From NCBI GenBank assembly GCA_963781705.1, contig CAWAGP010000001.1:434001-498000 (forward strand): 64,000 bases of DNA, read 5' to 3'. Both the position numbers and the translations under genes were made by a program. This stretch comes from JALYGJ01 sp963781705. GTDB taxonomy: Bacteria > Chloroflexota > Limnocylindria > Limnocylindrales > CSP1-4. Under the pieces are notes generated by a model. The model ran no database searches. It saw nothing but the letters and a program-made list of their open reading frames with translations, and was not told the origin of the DNA. This document shows, piece by piece, positions 7,941-16,154 of this stretch. The stretch's first letter is position 1. Each line of letters opens with the position of its first letter.

Positions 7941-8190
7941 GCGTACCGCCTGCCTGCCAGCCGCGCGCCCGCTGATCGACCGCGTACCGCCCGCGTCGGT
8001 ACCCAAGCGGGCATCCGACCGACAACCACTACCGGCGGACTGCGCCAAGCGCGCTAGTCGGCCCGCGTACCGTCCCCATCGGTGGCGGACGGTGATTCGG
8101 TCGATAAGGCGTCCTGCGGAGCGTGGGGTCGGTCGCCAGGTCGGACGTAATCGGGTCCTTGCCTGCTGCGCCAACGATGCAGGCGGTACG
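7941..8190. repeat. Dispersed intergenic repeat element, copy 1
   Basis: The 7861-8344 intergenic region holds this element and no gene. Motif copies in minus orientation are at 7984-8002 (GTACCGCCCGCGTCGGTAC) and 8067-8085, with a plus-orientation copy at 8175-8190 (CGATGCAGGCGGTACG). A partial copy begins at 7941. Spacings are 83 and 108 bp, matching the copies at 44.4, 50.9 and 58.5 kb. The motif is itself an inverted repeat: GTACCG, seven bases, CGGTAC. Confidence 0.75.
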
Positions 8191-8344
8191 GGGCAGCGGA
8201 AGCTTCGCAGCGGCGATGCGGAGGCGTGGGCGGTCGCAGCGGAAGCGCCGGAGCGTGGGCCGCGAAGCAGGACGGACGGCGCAATCGCCCGGCTGAGGGG
8301 CGGGGCGTATCCTTTGCCGCTCGGTAGCAGCCCTCGGGAGCGAC

Positions 8345-9345
8345 ATGGACTTCGGCTTCACGCTCAAGACGGACCACACGGTCGAGCGCACGATCAACCT
8401 GACGCGCCAGGCGGAGGCGGGCGGCTTCGGCTACGGCTGGCTGTTCGATTCGCACATCCTGTGGAAGGACCCCTACCCGATCCTGACGATCATGGCGCTC
8501 AACTCGACCAAGATGCGCCTGGGCACGTGCGTGACCAACCCGGCAACGCGCGAGCCAACGGTGACGGCGAGCACGCTGGCCGCCCTCGACGAGATCAGCG
8601 GCGGGCGGATGGATTTGGGCATCGGCCGCGGCGACTCGGCCCGCCGCGTGATGGGCAAGCCGCCGACCACGCTCGCCCGGCTGGAAGAGTCGACCAACCT
8701 GATCCGCGACCTGGTCGAAGGCCGCGCCGCGGAGCAGGACGGCACCCACATCAAGCTCGGCTGGACGCGCGGTGATCGGCTGCCGGTATGGATCGCCGGC
8801 TACGGGCCTAAGGCGCTCGAGCTGACCGCGCGCATCGCCGACGGCGTGATCCTGCAGCTGGCAGAGCCGGACCTCATCAGATGGTTCGTCGGCCAGCTGC
8901 GCGACTTCGCCACGAAGGCCGGTCGCGACCCGAAAGCGATCAAGGTCATGGCCGCGGCACCGGCGCATGTCGGCGACCTGGCAGACCTGCCGCGACCGCG
9001 TGCGCTGGTTCCCGGCGATGGTCAGCAACCACGTGGTCGACCTGGTCAGCCGCTACGAACCGCAAGGACCTGCCGCCGGCGCTGACCGGCTACGTCCGCG
9101 CTCGAGGCGGCTACGACTACCAGCACCACGCGGAGGTGGGCTCAGCCAACGGCAACTTCGTGAGCGACGAGGTGGTCGACCGCTTCTGCGTCATCGGGTC
9201 GGTCGAAGACCACCTGCGCAAGCTGCACGAGCTGGCCGACGCGGGCGTCGACCAGTTCAACATCTACCTGATGAACGGCGACGAGGAAGAGACGCTCGAC
9301 ATCTACGCCCGCGAGATCATTCCGCGGGCCAGCCAAGGCCCATGA
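8345..9345 (+). pseudogene. LLM-class (F420-type) oxidoreductase, two frameshifts
   Basis: Frame 2 codes a normal luciferase-like start (MDFGFTLKTDHTVERT, then LGTCVTNPATREPTVTAS, then GRGDSARR) up to HVGDLAD. The protein continues in frame 3 (CRDRVRWFPAMVSNHVVDLVSRY) and then in frame 1 (DLPPALTGYVRARGGYDY, FCVIGSVEDHLRKL, DQFNIYLM) to the TGA at 9343-9345. One extra C at about 8987 and one extra G at about 9057 explain both shifts; without them the gene would code about 332 residues. The pattern recalls the TIGR03842 group of F420-dependent LLM enzymes as I remember it. Either a recent pseudogene or a local assembly error is possible. Confidence 0.8.
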
Positions 9346-9357
9346 TCTTGGTGGCAC

Positions 9358-10575
9358 ATGATCTGCGGTAACTGCGGCTTCCAGAACGAGCCGGGTGACG
9401 AATTCTGCGGTTCGTGTGGACAGTTCCTCGCCTGGACAGGCACATCCGGCGAGGGCGAGTCGGGCTCTGCGGCGCCCGCTGACGCCGGTCCAACGTCAGG
9501 CGACGTCGACGCGGCGAGCGGCGCGGACGGCGGGCCGGTCGGGGAGCCCGCGCCTGGCCCCGGCGGCGCGCCCGATGCGACGCCCACGACAGTCTCGTCA
9601 ACCCCGCCGGCCGTGGGTGCGACCACTGTCACGCCTCCGCCACCCGGTACCAGCCGGTCGGCCCAACTCCAACGCTGCGCTGTTTGCGGCACGGCCAACG
9701 AACTGACGCGCACCTTCTGCTTGAACTGCGGCGCCAAGCTCAGCAAGAGCGGCACGACCACGCGTCTCGCGACCAAAGCCGCCGCCGGCCGCGGTGGCAC
9801 TCGCCCGCACAGCCGAGTCCTGCCCTACTTTGCCGCCATCCTGCTCGTCGGTCTGATTGTCGTGTTTGGCGGCATCGTGGTCCTCGTCGGGCTGCCAGGC
9901 GGCCCGGCCGTGCAGCCGTCCAACTCGGCCGGACCGTCGCTGCCCGTCGCGCTGGTTACACCAGCAGCATCCACCTTCGGCGCGCCACCGCCCAGCGGCG
10001 CACCACCAGTGAGCGGCGCGTCGCCGTCCAACGCCCCCGGCCTGACGCCACCGCCCAGTGGCCCGGCGGACACCGCCCAGCCAATTGGCTCGACACCGCC
10101 ATCGGCGCCGGCCAGCGCACCGCCCTCGAGCAGCACCGGCTTGAGCTGCTCGGATCAACAGTTTGGTGCGACGGCGCCGGGCGGCTGGACGATCACGGGC
10201 GCCCGCTGGGGCAGGCACGGCTCGACCGATTACCTCGCCGTCGCCGTCAAGCCCGGCGGCTCAACGTCCGCCACGGCCTCGGTCGACGCCTACCTGGTGC
10301 CGCCCGGCGACGTGCAGTCACGCTTCGGCGTCGCGCCACCCGCAACCGGCGACGTCGCGCTGGTGCTCGCGTTCAATGACGCCGTGACATTGAGCGGCCC
10401 ATTCGGCAGCCAGGTCGACTACAAGGCGCTCAAGGAGTTTCAGGCCACCCACAAGGGGCGCATGGCGTTCGTAGTCATCGGCGTGGCCGGCGCGGGTTGC
10501 TTCGACCTTCAGTCGAGCGGCTGGGCCAGCGGCGCAAACGCCCCGACCGAGGTCGAGGTCGACATCGCGCGCTAA
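9358..10575 (+). CDS. Zinc-ribbon / single-TM protein with extracytoplasmic domain (first of three)
   Basis: This 405-residue protein begins M-I-C-G-N-C-G with a second Cys pair C-G-S-C-G, forming a zinc ribbon. A second ribbon (CAVCGTANELTRTFCLNC) begins at about residue 107. A TM helix spans about 154-178 (ILLVGLIVVFGGIVVLVGL), followed by a Pro/Ser/Gly linker and a 140-residue C-terminal domain with two Cys. Topology is inferred as ribbons in the cytoplasm and C-domain outside. The same ribbon-TM plan recurs at 33828 and 39689. The outline resembles the membrane protein reported with Streptomyces CIS (CisA), as I recall it; this needs comparison. The gene starts 12 bases after the broken oxidoreductase. 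Confidence 0.7.
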   Translation: MICGNCGFQNEPGDEFCGSCGQFLAWTGTSGEGESGSAAPADAGPTSGDVDAASGADGGPVGEPAPGPGGAPDATPTTVSSTPPAVGATTVTPPPPGTSRSAQLQRCAVCGTANELTRTFCLNCGAKLSKSGTTTRLATKAAAGRGGTRPHSRVLPYFAAILLVGLIVVFGGIVVLVGLPGGPAVQPSNSAGPSLPVALVTPAASTFGAPPPSGAPPVSGASPSNAPGLTPPPSGPADTAQPIGSTPPSAPASAPPSSSTGLSCSDQQFGATAPGGWTITGARWGRHGSTDYLAVAVKPGGSTSATASVDAYLVPPGDVQSRFGVAPPATGDVALVLAFNDAVTLSGPFGSQVDYKALKEFQATHKGRMAFVVIGVAGAGCFDLQSSGWASGANAPTEVEVDIAR

Positions 10576-10584
10576 CCCGCGGCC

Positions 10585-12633
10585 CTAACGGCGCACCACG
10601 ATCGGGCCAGGTTGGTCGGATCCGACACCGAACACCGGGAATTGGGGCGGCGAACCCTGGCCGGCAACCACCAGCAGATCCGCTTCCGCACCCGGATATG
10701 CCAGCGGGTCAGCGGTGGTGCCCGCGGTCAGCTGGCGCGCGCCAGTGAAGTCGTGCTGGAAGACGACCACCTGTCGATCAAACGAACCGTCGTCGCCGGC
10801 GGTCACCGTTATCGGCAGGTTCGCGCCGATGCCATAGTTCCAATGCAGCTCGACCGTGGTGCCGGGCGGGAAGCCTGTGCCGTGGACCTGGACCACGAAA
10901 CCAGGCGAGACGGTGTTCGGGCTGACGGTCAACATCGGGCTGGTGGTCGCCGAGCACGGGACGACAAAGGTGCTCGACGCTTGGCTGAGGGTCTGGTTGG
11001 CGTCGGCCTGCTCAGCCACGATGCGATAGGGGCCGTCGCCCCGTCCGCTGGGCGTGATGGTCGCGTCGAAGCGGCCGTTCGGACCGGCTGATGCGGAGAA
11101 CTCTTCGGGTGCACCGTCAGCATCGAAGACGATCCGAACCTGGCCCGGAATGAAGCGTCGACCAACCAGGTGGATGGCGTAAGCCTGCGGTTGACCCGCC
11201 GCCGGGGAACCACAATTGGGCGTGGCGGTCAGCGTGGGCGACGCGGCCGTGCAGGGCACGCTGAACGGCGGCACACTGCCCTCCAGCAAGCTGCCACCGA
11301 CCTGCTGCTCGACGGCAATGCGATAGGTGTTCGCTGGGCGCGCGGCGACGGTCATCGTCACGGCGAAGGCGCCCGTGCCGTCGGCGGTCGACTGCGCTGA
11401 CTCGGGGGTGTAGTCAGGACCGCTCAGGCCATCCGGATCGAAGGTGACGGTGACCGGAAAGCCAGCCTGGAATCCAAAGCCGCTCACGTTGAGCGTGAAA
11501 CTGGCCAGCGGATCACCGGCGAGTTGCGGCGGCGCGCAGGTCGGGTCCAGCGACACCGTGCCAGCGGGGCATTCCACGGTGAAGGTCACGTGGGTGGCAT
11601 GGAACACCGGGCTGTCGTTCTGCTGCGAGACGACGATGTCGTAGCTGTTCACGCCACGCATGTAGGGATCGATCTGGGCGGGACCCCAGCTGCCGTCGTC
11701 GTTGACCTGGAAGTTCGAATAGAAGTACTGCGGCGTGCCGCTGGGGTCGAACACGAAGCTGAGCGGCAGGCCTGGTTGGAAGCCGGTGCCACTCAGCGCG
11801 ATGTCGTAACGACCGGGCGCACTGCCAGCGGCCCCACAACTTGGCGAGGCGACGACCGCCGAGCAGGGCGCCACGAAGTAGCCAGTCGCTGCACGAGGGC
11901 TGCCGACGAATATCTGCGCCTGGGCCTGATCGCGCTGAGTGGCGATGATGCGGTAGGCGCCCACATTGGGCACGGTGACGCTCATGTCGAGTGAAACGGC
12001 ATTCGGATCTGCCGGCACAGTCGGCGCGACCTCGCCGTAATGGGTGGCATCGCCAAACAGGTCGACGGCGACGACGTCGATGGGCAGGTCGGGCAGGAAG
12101 CCAGTCCCGTCGATGTGCACCTGCGTTGGCGTGCCAACCGGGCCGCAATCGGGGCTGATCGTGATCGACGCACTCGGGCTGGGGCACGGCGAATCGAGGT
12201 ACGCGACCGCGACCTGTGCGTCTGGCGAGACCTGGCCGGCGTAGAAGGCCTGCAGCTCGAAGGACGCCTGGTTGGGTGCCTCAAAGACGGTCACGCTGAC
12301 CTGCCACGACCCGTCGGCGTTGACGGTTATGGCGTCGTCCGGCGGTGGCGCCGGACTGCCGTTCCAGTACAGCGTTACGGTCTGCGCCGCGGCAAAGCTG
12401 TAGCCGCTCACGGTGATGCTGATCTGGTCTCCGTCAGGATTCTGCGGTGGCGCCACGCAGTCGGGCGCGATGGACATTTCGGGCGTCTCGGGCAGCGCGT
12501 CGGCGCGCACGGTGCCGGGCCGCGGAACGAGGACCAGGCCAACCGTCAGTAGGGCGGCGGCGGCGGCCGTGATGAGCCGGTGGCGTACGACTAGCGTTGG
12601 TAGCCCGAGTAGTAGACGGATGCGCCGGCGCAC
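10585..12633 (-). CDS. Exported protein with about six Ig-like (IPT-type) repeats
   Basis: The 682 residues start with a basic end and a hydrophobic segment (about 20-40), read as a signal peptide. The rest is about six repeats of 90-100 residues, each opening near P-x-C-G or P-x-C and carrying V-S-G-x-G-F-x-x-G-x-P-V-x-V-x-F/W, typical of IPT/TIG-like beta-sandwiches on exported proteins. Most repeats close with V-P-C, giving about two Cys each. It lacks an LPxTG motif and a C-terminal anchor. The start lies inside the end of the NEW3-like gene (43 bp overlap), so the two are coupled. An adhesion or surface-layer role is inferred. Confidence 0.7.
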   Translation of the reverse strand: MRRRIRLLLGLPTLVVRHRLITAAAAALLTVGLVLVPRPGTVRADALPETPEMSIAPDCVAPPQNPDGDQISITVSGYSFAAAQTVTLYWNGSPAPPPDDAITVNADGSWQVSVTVFEAPNQASFELQAFYAGQVSPDAQVAVAYLDSPCPSPSASITISPDCGPVGTPTQVHIDGTGFLPDLPIDVVAVDLFGDATHYGEVAPTVPADPNAVSLDMSVTVPNVGAYRIIATQRDQAQAQIFVGSPRAATGYFVAPCSAVVASPSCGAAGSAPGRYDIALSGTGFQPGLPLSFVFDPSGTPQYFYSNFQVNDDGSWGPAQIDPYMRGVNSYDIVVSQQNDSPVFHATHVTFTVECPAGTVSLDPTCAPPQLAGDPLASFTLNVSGFGFQAGFPVTVTFDPDGLSGPDYTPESAQSTADGTGAFAVTMTVAARPANTYRIAVEQQVGGSLLEGSVPPFSVPCTAASPTLTATPNCGSPAAGQPQAYAIHLVGRRFIPGQVRIVFDADGAPEEFSASAGPNGRFDATITPSGRGDGPYRIVAEQADANQTLSQASSTFVVPCSATTSPMLTVSPNTVSPGFVVQVHGTGFPPGTTVELHWNYGIGANLPITVTAGDDGSFDRQVVVFQHDFTGARQLTAGTTADPLAYPGAEADLLVVAGQGSPPQFPVFGVGSDQPGPIVVRR

Positions 12634-13808
12634 GCGTTGGCGTCATCGCAGGCGATGCCGAGCGACTGGCCAGCCGTGGCGACGATCGGCGTGACGAAAT
12701 GGAAGTCGAGGTCGCGGAAGTCTTCGAGCCTCAGTACGAGCAGCGGCTGGCCGGATCGCTCGAGGCGCAGCTCACCGACTGCCGTGTCGGACGGGTTCGC
12801 AAAGACCAGGTCGGTGATGAACAGCGTCTTGCCGGCCGGCACCTGCAGCGATGCCTGGCCGAAGACGATCCGCCCGTCGCTGGCCGTGCCTCCACCGGCC
12901 AACGGTGGAGCGGTTGCGGCGGCAACCGAAGCACCCGGCGACGGCGACGCGCTGCCACCACCGCCGCCCGGGTTGGCCGCCGGGGTCGACTGGTTGAAGC
13001 CGCCCGGCGGCGGCGTGATGCCCACCTGGGCAAGGATGTCCGCCGCCCGCTGCTCGGCGGTCGACTCGATGGTCGGCTGCACGAGGAAGATCCACAGCAA
13101 CGCTGCCGCGACGAGCACGGCCAGCAACGCAACCAGCGCGCGCATGAACCAGGGTGGCAGGATAGACTCCTGGACCATCGTGCCGTCGACAGTGACGGGG
13201 GTCGGACCAGCGCCTTCGAGCAGAAGCTGGAACGGTCTGGTCTGCGCGGGACCCCGCCAGAAGCTGTGGCGCGGGCGCACGCCCACCTTGGCGAACGTGG
13301 CCGTGCCCGGGTCGGCCATGATGCCCGGCGGTCGCAGGTCGAAGTTGAGCAAACGGTCGGGATCGACCGCGCTGAGCGTCGCGCTGATGGGCGCATTGCC
13401 GCGGTTGTCGATGGCCAGGTCATGGGTCGCGCCGCGGCGGCCGCGCGACGTGCGTGGCGCCAGCTCGGCGAACACGTCGCTGAACGGGGCGATGTCGAGG
13501 GCGCCTTCCTCGACGACAGAGCCCGACGGGTCCTCCTTCGACAGCACGTGCACGCCGAAGGGCATCTGGCCAGCCGGCACGTTGGCGCTGCGCGGCGGAT
13601 TGAAGGTGATCGTGGCCGCTTCCTCGGCGCCGGGGAAGAGCGACAGGGAAGGCGGCGTGACGGTGGCCCAGGGCTGGGCGTCACCCAACACCTGGAAGGT
13701 GAACTGGTCGACCACCGATCCGCTGTTGCGCACGCGAATCTGGGCGGTGGCCTGGCTACCAGGCGTGACCGCCACGAGACGCGCGTCGAGATGCGCCGCA
13801 GCCCCCAT
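12591..13808 (-). CDS. Membrane protein with two NEW3-like Ig domains
   Basis: From the ATG at 13808 the protein has 405 residues. Two beta-sandwich domains (about 5-110 and 112-210) show V-T-P-G-S-Q-A-T-A-Q-I-R-V-R-N-S-G, W-A-T-V-T-P-P-S-L-S-L-F-P-G, A-I-D-N-R-G-N-A and V-G-V-R-P-R. A TM helix at about 222-243 is followed by a Gly/Pro/Ser linker and a C-terminal domain. As I recall, very similar proteins (often annotated 'hydrolytic protein') accompany Streptomyces CIS loci, which suggests a CIS-linked membrane partner. The open frame extends 38 codons further upstream, but that part is unlike protein and runs into the promoter element at 13871-13895, so I start at 13808. Confidence 0.7.
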   Translation of the reverse strand: MGAAAHLDARLVAVTPGSQATAQIRVRNSGSVVDQFTFQVLGDAQPWATVTPPSLSLFPGAEEAATITFNPPRSANVPAGQMPFGVHVLSKEDPSGSVVEEGALDIAPFSDVFAELAPRTSRGRRGATHDLAIDNRGNAPISATLSAVDPDRLLNFDLRPPGIMADPGTATFAKVGVRPRHSFWRGPAQTRPFQLLLEGAGPTPVTVDGTMVQESILPPWFMRALVALLAVLVAAALLWIFLVQPTIESTAEQRAADILAQVGITPPPGGFNQSTPAANPGGGGGSASPSPGASVAAATAPPLAGGGTASDGRIVFGQASLQVPAGKTLFITDLVFANPSDTAVGELRLERSGQPLLVLRLEDFRDLDFHFVTPIVATAGQSLGIACDDANACAGASVYYSGYQR

Positions 13809-13870
13809 GTTCGCCGCAGGATAGTCGGACGGACGAGCGCGTGACAGCGGGAATAGCGCGAAGCACCTCG

Positions 13871-13895
13871 CCCGATCGGGCAGCCCCACTGCCCC
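13871..13895 (+). promoter_or_regulatory. Shared CIS promoter element, copy A
   Basis: CCCGATCGGGCAGCCCC followed by ACTGCCCC lies in the divergent gap between the NEW3-like gene and the lipoprotein gene. The core TCGGGCAGCCSCACTGCCC also occurs at 38389-38440, and the GCCCGATCGGGCA palindrome recurs at 23133. The distance to each flanking start is about 60-90 bp, suitable for an activator or repressor site. Confidence 0.55.
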
Positions 13896-13986
13896 ACCTG
13901 ACGCTCCTACCACTCTTGACACAGTCGCGTGCGGCGTCGACCATCCGCCGACGACCGGCTACGGTCAGCTGCGAGAGGAGCGCGTC

Positions 13987-15057
13987 GTGCACCGAATGGC
14001 GTCACATCGTGAACGGCGTGTATGGCAGCGAGGCACGGCCATGCTCGCGGTGCTCGTGCTCGGGCTCGTGGCAGCCTGCGGGGGTGCGTCTGGTTCCCCC
14101 AGTCCGAGCACCAGTGCGGCGGCCGACAAGCCGACCGTGGTCATCCAGTCACCGGCGGTCGGCGCTCAACTGGCGCTCGGCCAGGACGTGAGCGTCTCGG
14201 GCGCGGCCAGCGACACGGTCGGCATCGACCACGTCGAGCTCTTCGTCGATGGCGTCAGCTTCACCAGCACGCCGTCGGGCCAGGCTGTCACGCTGATGCC
14301 GTTCGCGCTCGACTGGCTCGCGGCACCCGCCGGCGACCACGCCCTGCAGGTGATCGCCTACCGCGCCGACGGCACAGCCAGCGACCCGGCCGCGGTCCAG
14401 GTGACCGTGGGCACGGGCGGCAGCGTGGAACCGAGCGCGGGCCCTTCCGCTGCGCCACCCAGCGCCGTCGTGACGACGCCCACTCCCACGGCTGCCGCCA
14501 CGCCGATGCACACGCCGGCACCGACCAAGACCAAGAAGCCGACCGCGCCACCCACCGCCACGCCCACCCCCACGCCGACGCCGACGGAGACACCGACGCC
14601 GACTCCAAGCCCGACTCCAGGGCTGACGCCGGGGCCAAACGGTACGGCGCCTGATGACTCTGCCTTCGAGCCGCACCTGATCACGCTCGAGCCATGCACC
14701 GACCAGAGCAACTGCCCCGACGGGGTCATTGCCATGGGCACCGTTAACGAGCAGATCTCGGCCCCCAACGGCGATGGATCGGACGGGCTGTACTACGAAT
14801 TCAGCCCGAACTCGCACTACAAGGAGGAGCTGACGACCTGCACCGGCCGCGGCACCGTCCAATGGAACATCGTCGGCGGCGACAACTCCCTGATAACAGG
14901 TTGTGGCGACGCGCTCTACTCGACGACAGGCGCGTCGTCAGGCACGACGAGCATCACGGTCCACTACAACAGCACCAACCCCTTCTCGGTTCCGTGCATG
15001 GCTCGCGTGCCCTGTTACACGCTGTACACGTACACGGTCTACAAGCTCGCCCAGTAG
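13987..15057 (+). CDS. Putative lipoprotein with Ig-like domain and Thr-Pro linker
   Basis: The start is a GTG eight bases after GAGAGGAG. A hydrophobic segment ends in L-V-A-A-C, a lipobox with the lipidated Cys at about residue 31. After a Ser-rich spacer comes one Ig-like domain (PTVVIQSPAVGAQLALGQDV to VQVTVG), the usual Big/chitobiase-like arrangement. A long Thr-Pro-Ala linker follows, then a C-terminal domain of about 135 residues with six Cys (C-T-D-Q-S-N-C-P-D-G; V-P-C-M-A-R-V-P-C). The C-domain is not recognised. It lies between the NEW3 operon and the LuxR regulator. A surface role is inferred. Confidence 0.7.
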   Translation: MHRMASHRERRVWQRGTAMLAVLVLGLVAACGGASGSPSPSTSAAADKPTVVIQSPAVGAQLALGQDVSVSGAASDTVGIDHVELFVDGVSFTSTPSGQAVTLMPFALDWLAAPAGDHALQVIAYRADGTASDPAAVQVTVGTGGSVEPSAGPSAAPPSAVVTTPTPTAAATPMHTPAPTKTKKPTAPPTATPTPTPTPTETPTPTPSPTPGLTPGPNGTAPDDSAFEPHLITLEPCTDQSNCPDGVIAMGTVNEQISAPNGDGSDGLYYEFSPNSHYKEELTTCTGRGTVQWNIVGGDNSLITGCGDALYSTTGASSGTTSITVHYNSTNPFSVPCMARVPCYTLYTYTVYKLAQ

Positions 15058-15078
15058 CCGGCCCGGAAGAGGCGGCGC

Positions 15079-15112
15079 GTTAAGTCGGCGTTTAGTCGGC
15101 GCTAAGTGAGGC
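15079..15112. promoter_or_regulatory. Three tandem ~11 bp direct repeats upstream of the LuxR gene
   Basis: GTTAAGTCGGC (15079-15089), GTTTAGTCGGC (15090-15100) and GCTAAGTGAGGC (15101-15112) are phased at 11 bp, one helical turn, and end 50 bp before the regulator ATG. Such iterons usually bind a dimer or oligomer on one DNA face; autoregulation is plausible. Confidence 0.5.
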
Positions 15113-15161
15113 GTGGCAGCCTGCCGTTACCCACAATCCCACGCTGACCGAGGAAGACTGC

Positions 15162-15809
15162 ATGTACGCCTTGGCCGACCAGGGTCGCGCCCGCATCGAC
15201 GTATCCGTGTGGGCGGCCGACCCACTCTCGCGCGCGGGCACGATCGCGCAGTTGCGCGCCAATCCGGGCGTCCACGTGGTTGACGACGCGGACCTCGACG
15301 AGACGACCGTCGCCCTCGTGGTGGCCGACGAGGTCGACGCCGAGGTGCTGCGCGCGATCCGCAGTATTCGCCAGCGCGGCGTCGATGGTGTTGCCCTGCT
15401 CGTCACGCGACTCGACGATCATGCCCTGCTCTCGGCGGTCGAAGCCGGCGTCGCTGGCATACTCCGGCGCAGCCAGGCCACAGCGCACAACCTGGTGGCG
15501 ACCATACGGTCGGTGGCCGCCGGCGAGGGAACATTGCCGCCCGATCTACTGGCGCGGCTGCTCAGCCAGGTCGGTCAACTTCAGCGCCAGGTCCTGGCTC
15601 CGCGCGGCCTGACCTTCTCGGGCATGACCGAGCGCGAGCTGAGCGTGCTCCGCCTGCTGGCAGAGGGCCTCGACACGACCGAGGTCAGCGGCCGGCTGTT
15701 CTACTCCGAGCGCACGGTCAAGAACATCATCCACGACGTCACCAGCCGGCTCGAGTTGCGCAACCGCACGCACGCCGTGGCCTACGCATTGCGCGAGGGG
15801 CTGATCTAG
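15162..15809 (+). CDS. LuxR/NarL-type response regulator of the CIS island
   Basis: The 215 residues have a receiver-like N-terminal half (about 1-120) and a LuxR helix-turn-helix at about 152-215: T-E-R-E-L-S-V-L-R-L-L-A-E-G, then S-E-R-T-V-K-N-I-I-H-D-V. The receiver lacks a clear acidic pocket and phospho-acceptor context (V-A-L-V-V-A-D-E-V-D in its place), so phosphorylation-independent control is likely. From memory, LuxR proteins of nearly this sequence layout sit in Streptomyces CIS loci. It is convergent with the immunity-like gene. Possible targets are the direct repeats just upstream and the GCCCGATCGGGCA elements. Confidence 0.8.
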   Translation: MYALADQGRARIDVSVWAADPLSRAGTIAQLRANPGVHVVDDADLDETTVALVVADEVDAEVLRAIRSIRQRGVDGVALLVTRLDDHALLSAVEAGVAGILRRSQATAHNLVATIRSVAAGEGTLPPDLLARLLSQVGQLQRQVLAPRGLTFSGMTERELSVLRLLAEGLDTTEVSGRLFYSERTVKNIIHDVTSRLELRNRTHAVAYALREGLI

Positions 15810-15815
15810 TCGCGT

Positions 15816-16154
15816 TCAGATCGGCAAATCGTCGGCCAGGCAGGCGTCCAGGAACTGCTGCTCGGCGGCTTCGAGCGCCAACCGCCGGAAACCGTTCCAG
15901 TGCAGGCCGGCGGCCAGCGCATCGTTCCATCGTTCGAGCCGCTCAGGCGAATCCCACCGGTCGATCGGCACGCGCCGGTGGATGTAGCCCCGCGCAGCGA
16001 GCAGGTCGCGGACGTAGTCGTAGCCATCCGCGCTGAGCCCTGGAGGCACTTCGTCGGTCCAGACCAAGCAGGCGGCGACCTCGTTGTAGGCGGGGGCGGC
16101 ATGCGGGTCGAAGGCGCTTGCCTCGAGCATCTCGCGATCAACGTCGGACAGCAT
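15816..16154 (-). CDS. Small protein downstream of the CIS effector, putative immunity protein
   Basis: The 112 residues form an acidic, probably helical soluble protein (MLSDVDREMLEASAFD; PIDRWDSPERLERWNDAL; LEAAEQQFLDACLADD). No family is recognised. Its ATG shares one base with the stop of the 1351-residue effector (TGATG), so translation is tightly coupled. A small acidic gene directly after a multi-domain toxin is the classical arrangement of an immunity gene, and that is the basis of the call. It could equally be a cargo chaperone. Confidence 0.55.
   Translation of the reverse strand: MLSDVDREMLEASAFDPHAAPAYNEVAACLVWTDEVPPGLSADGYDYVRDLLAARGYIHRRVPIDRWDSPERLERWNDALAAGLHWNGFRRLALEAAEQQFLDACLADDLPI

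Noticed and set aside
12597..13844. 415-codon plus-strand frame opposite the NEW3 gene
   Set aside because: Arg/Gly/Ala-rich shadow; the minus-strand protein has conserved Ig-like patterns and a TM helix.
13916..13944. TTGACA with a possible -10 box as a sigma-70 promoter
   Set aside because: The downstream hexamer at the right spacing is poor, so I did not list a promoter.
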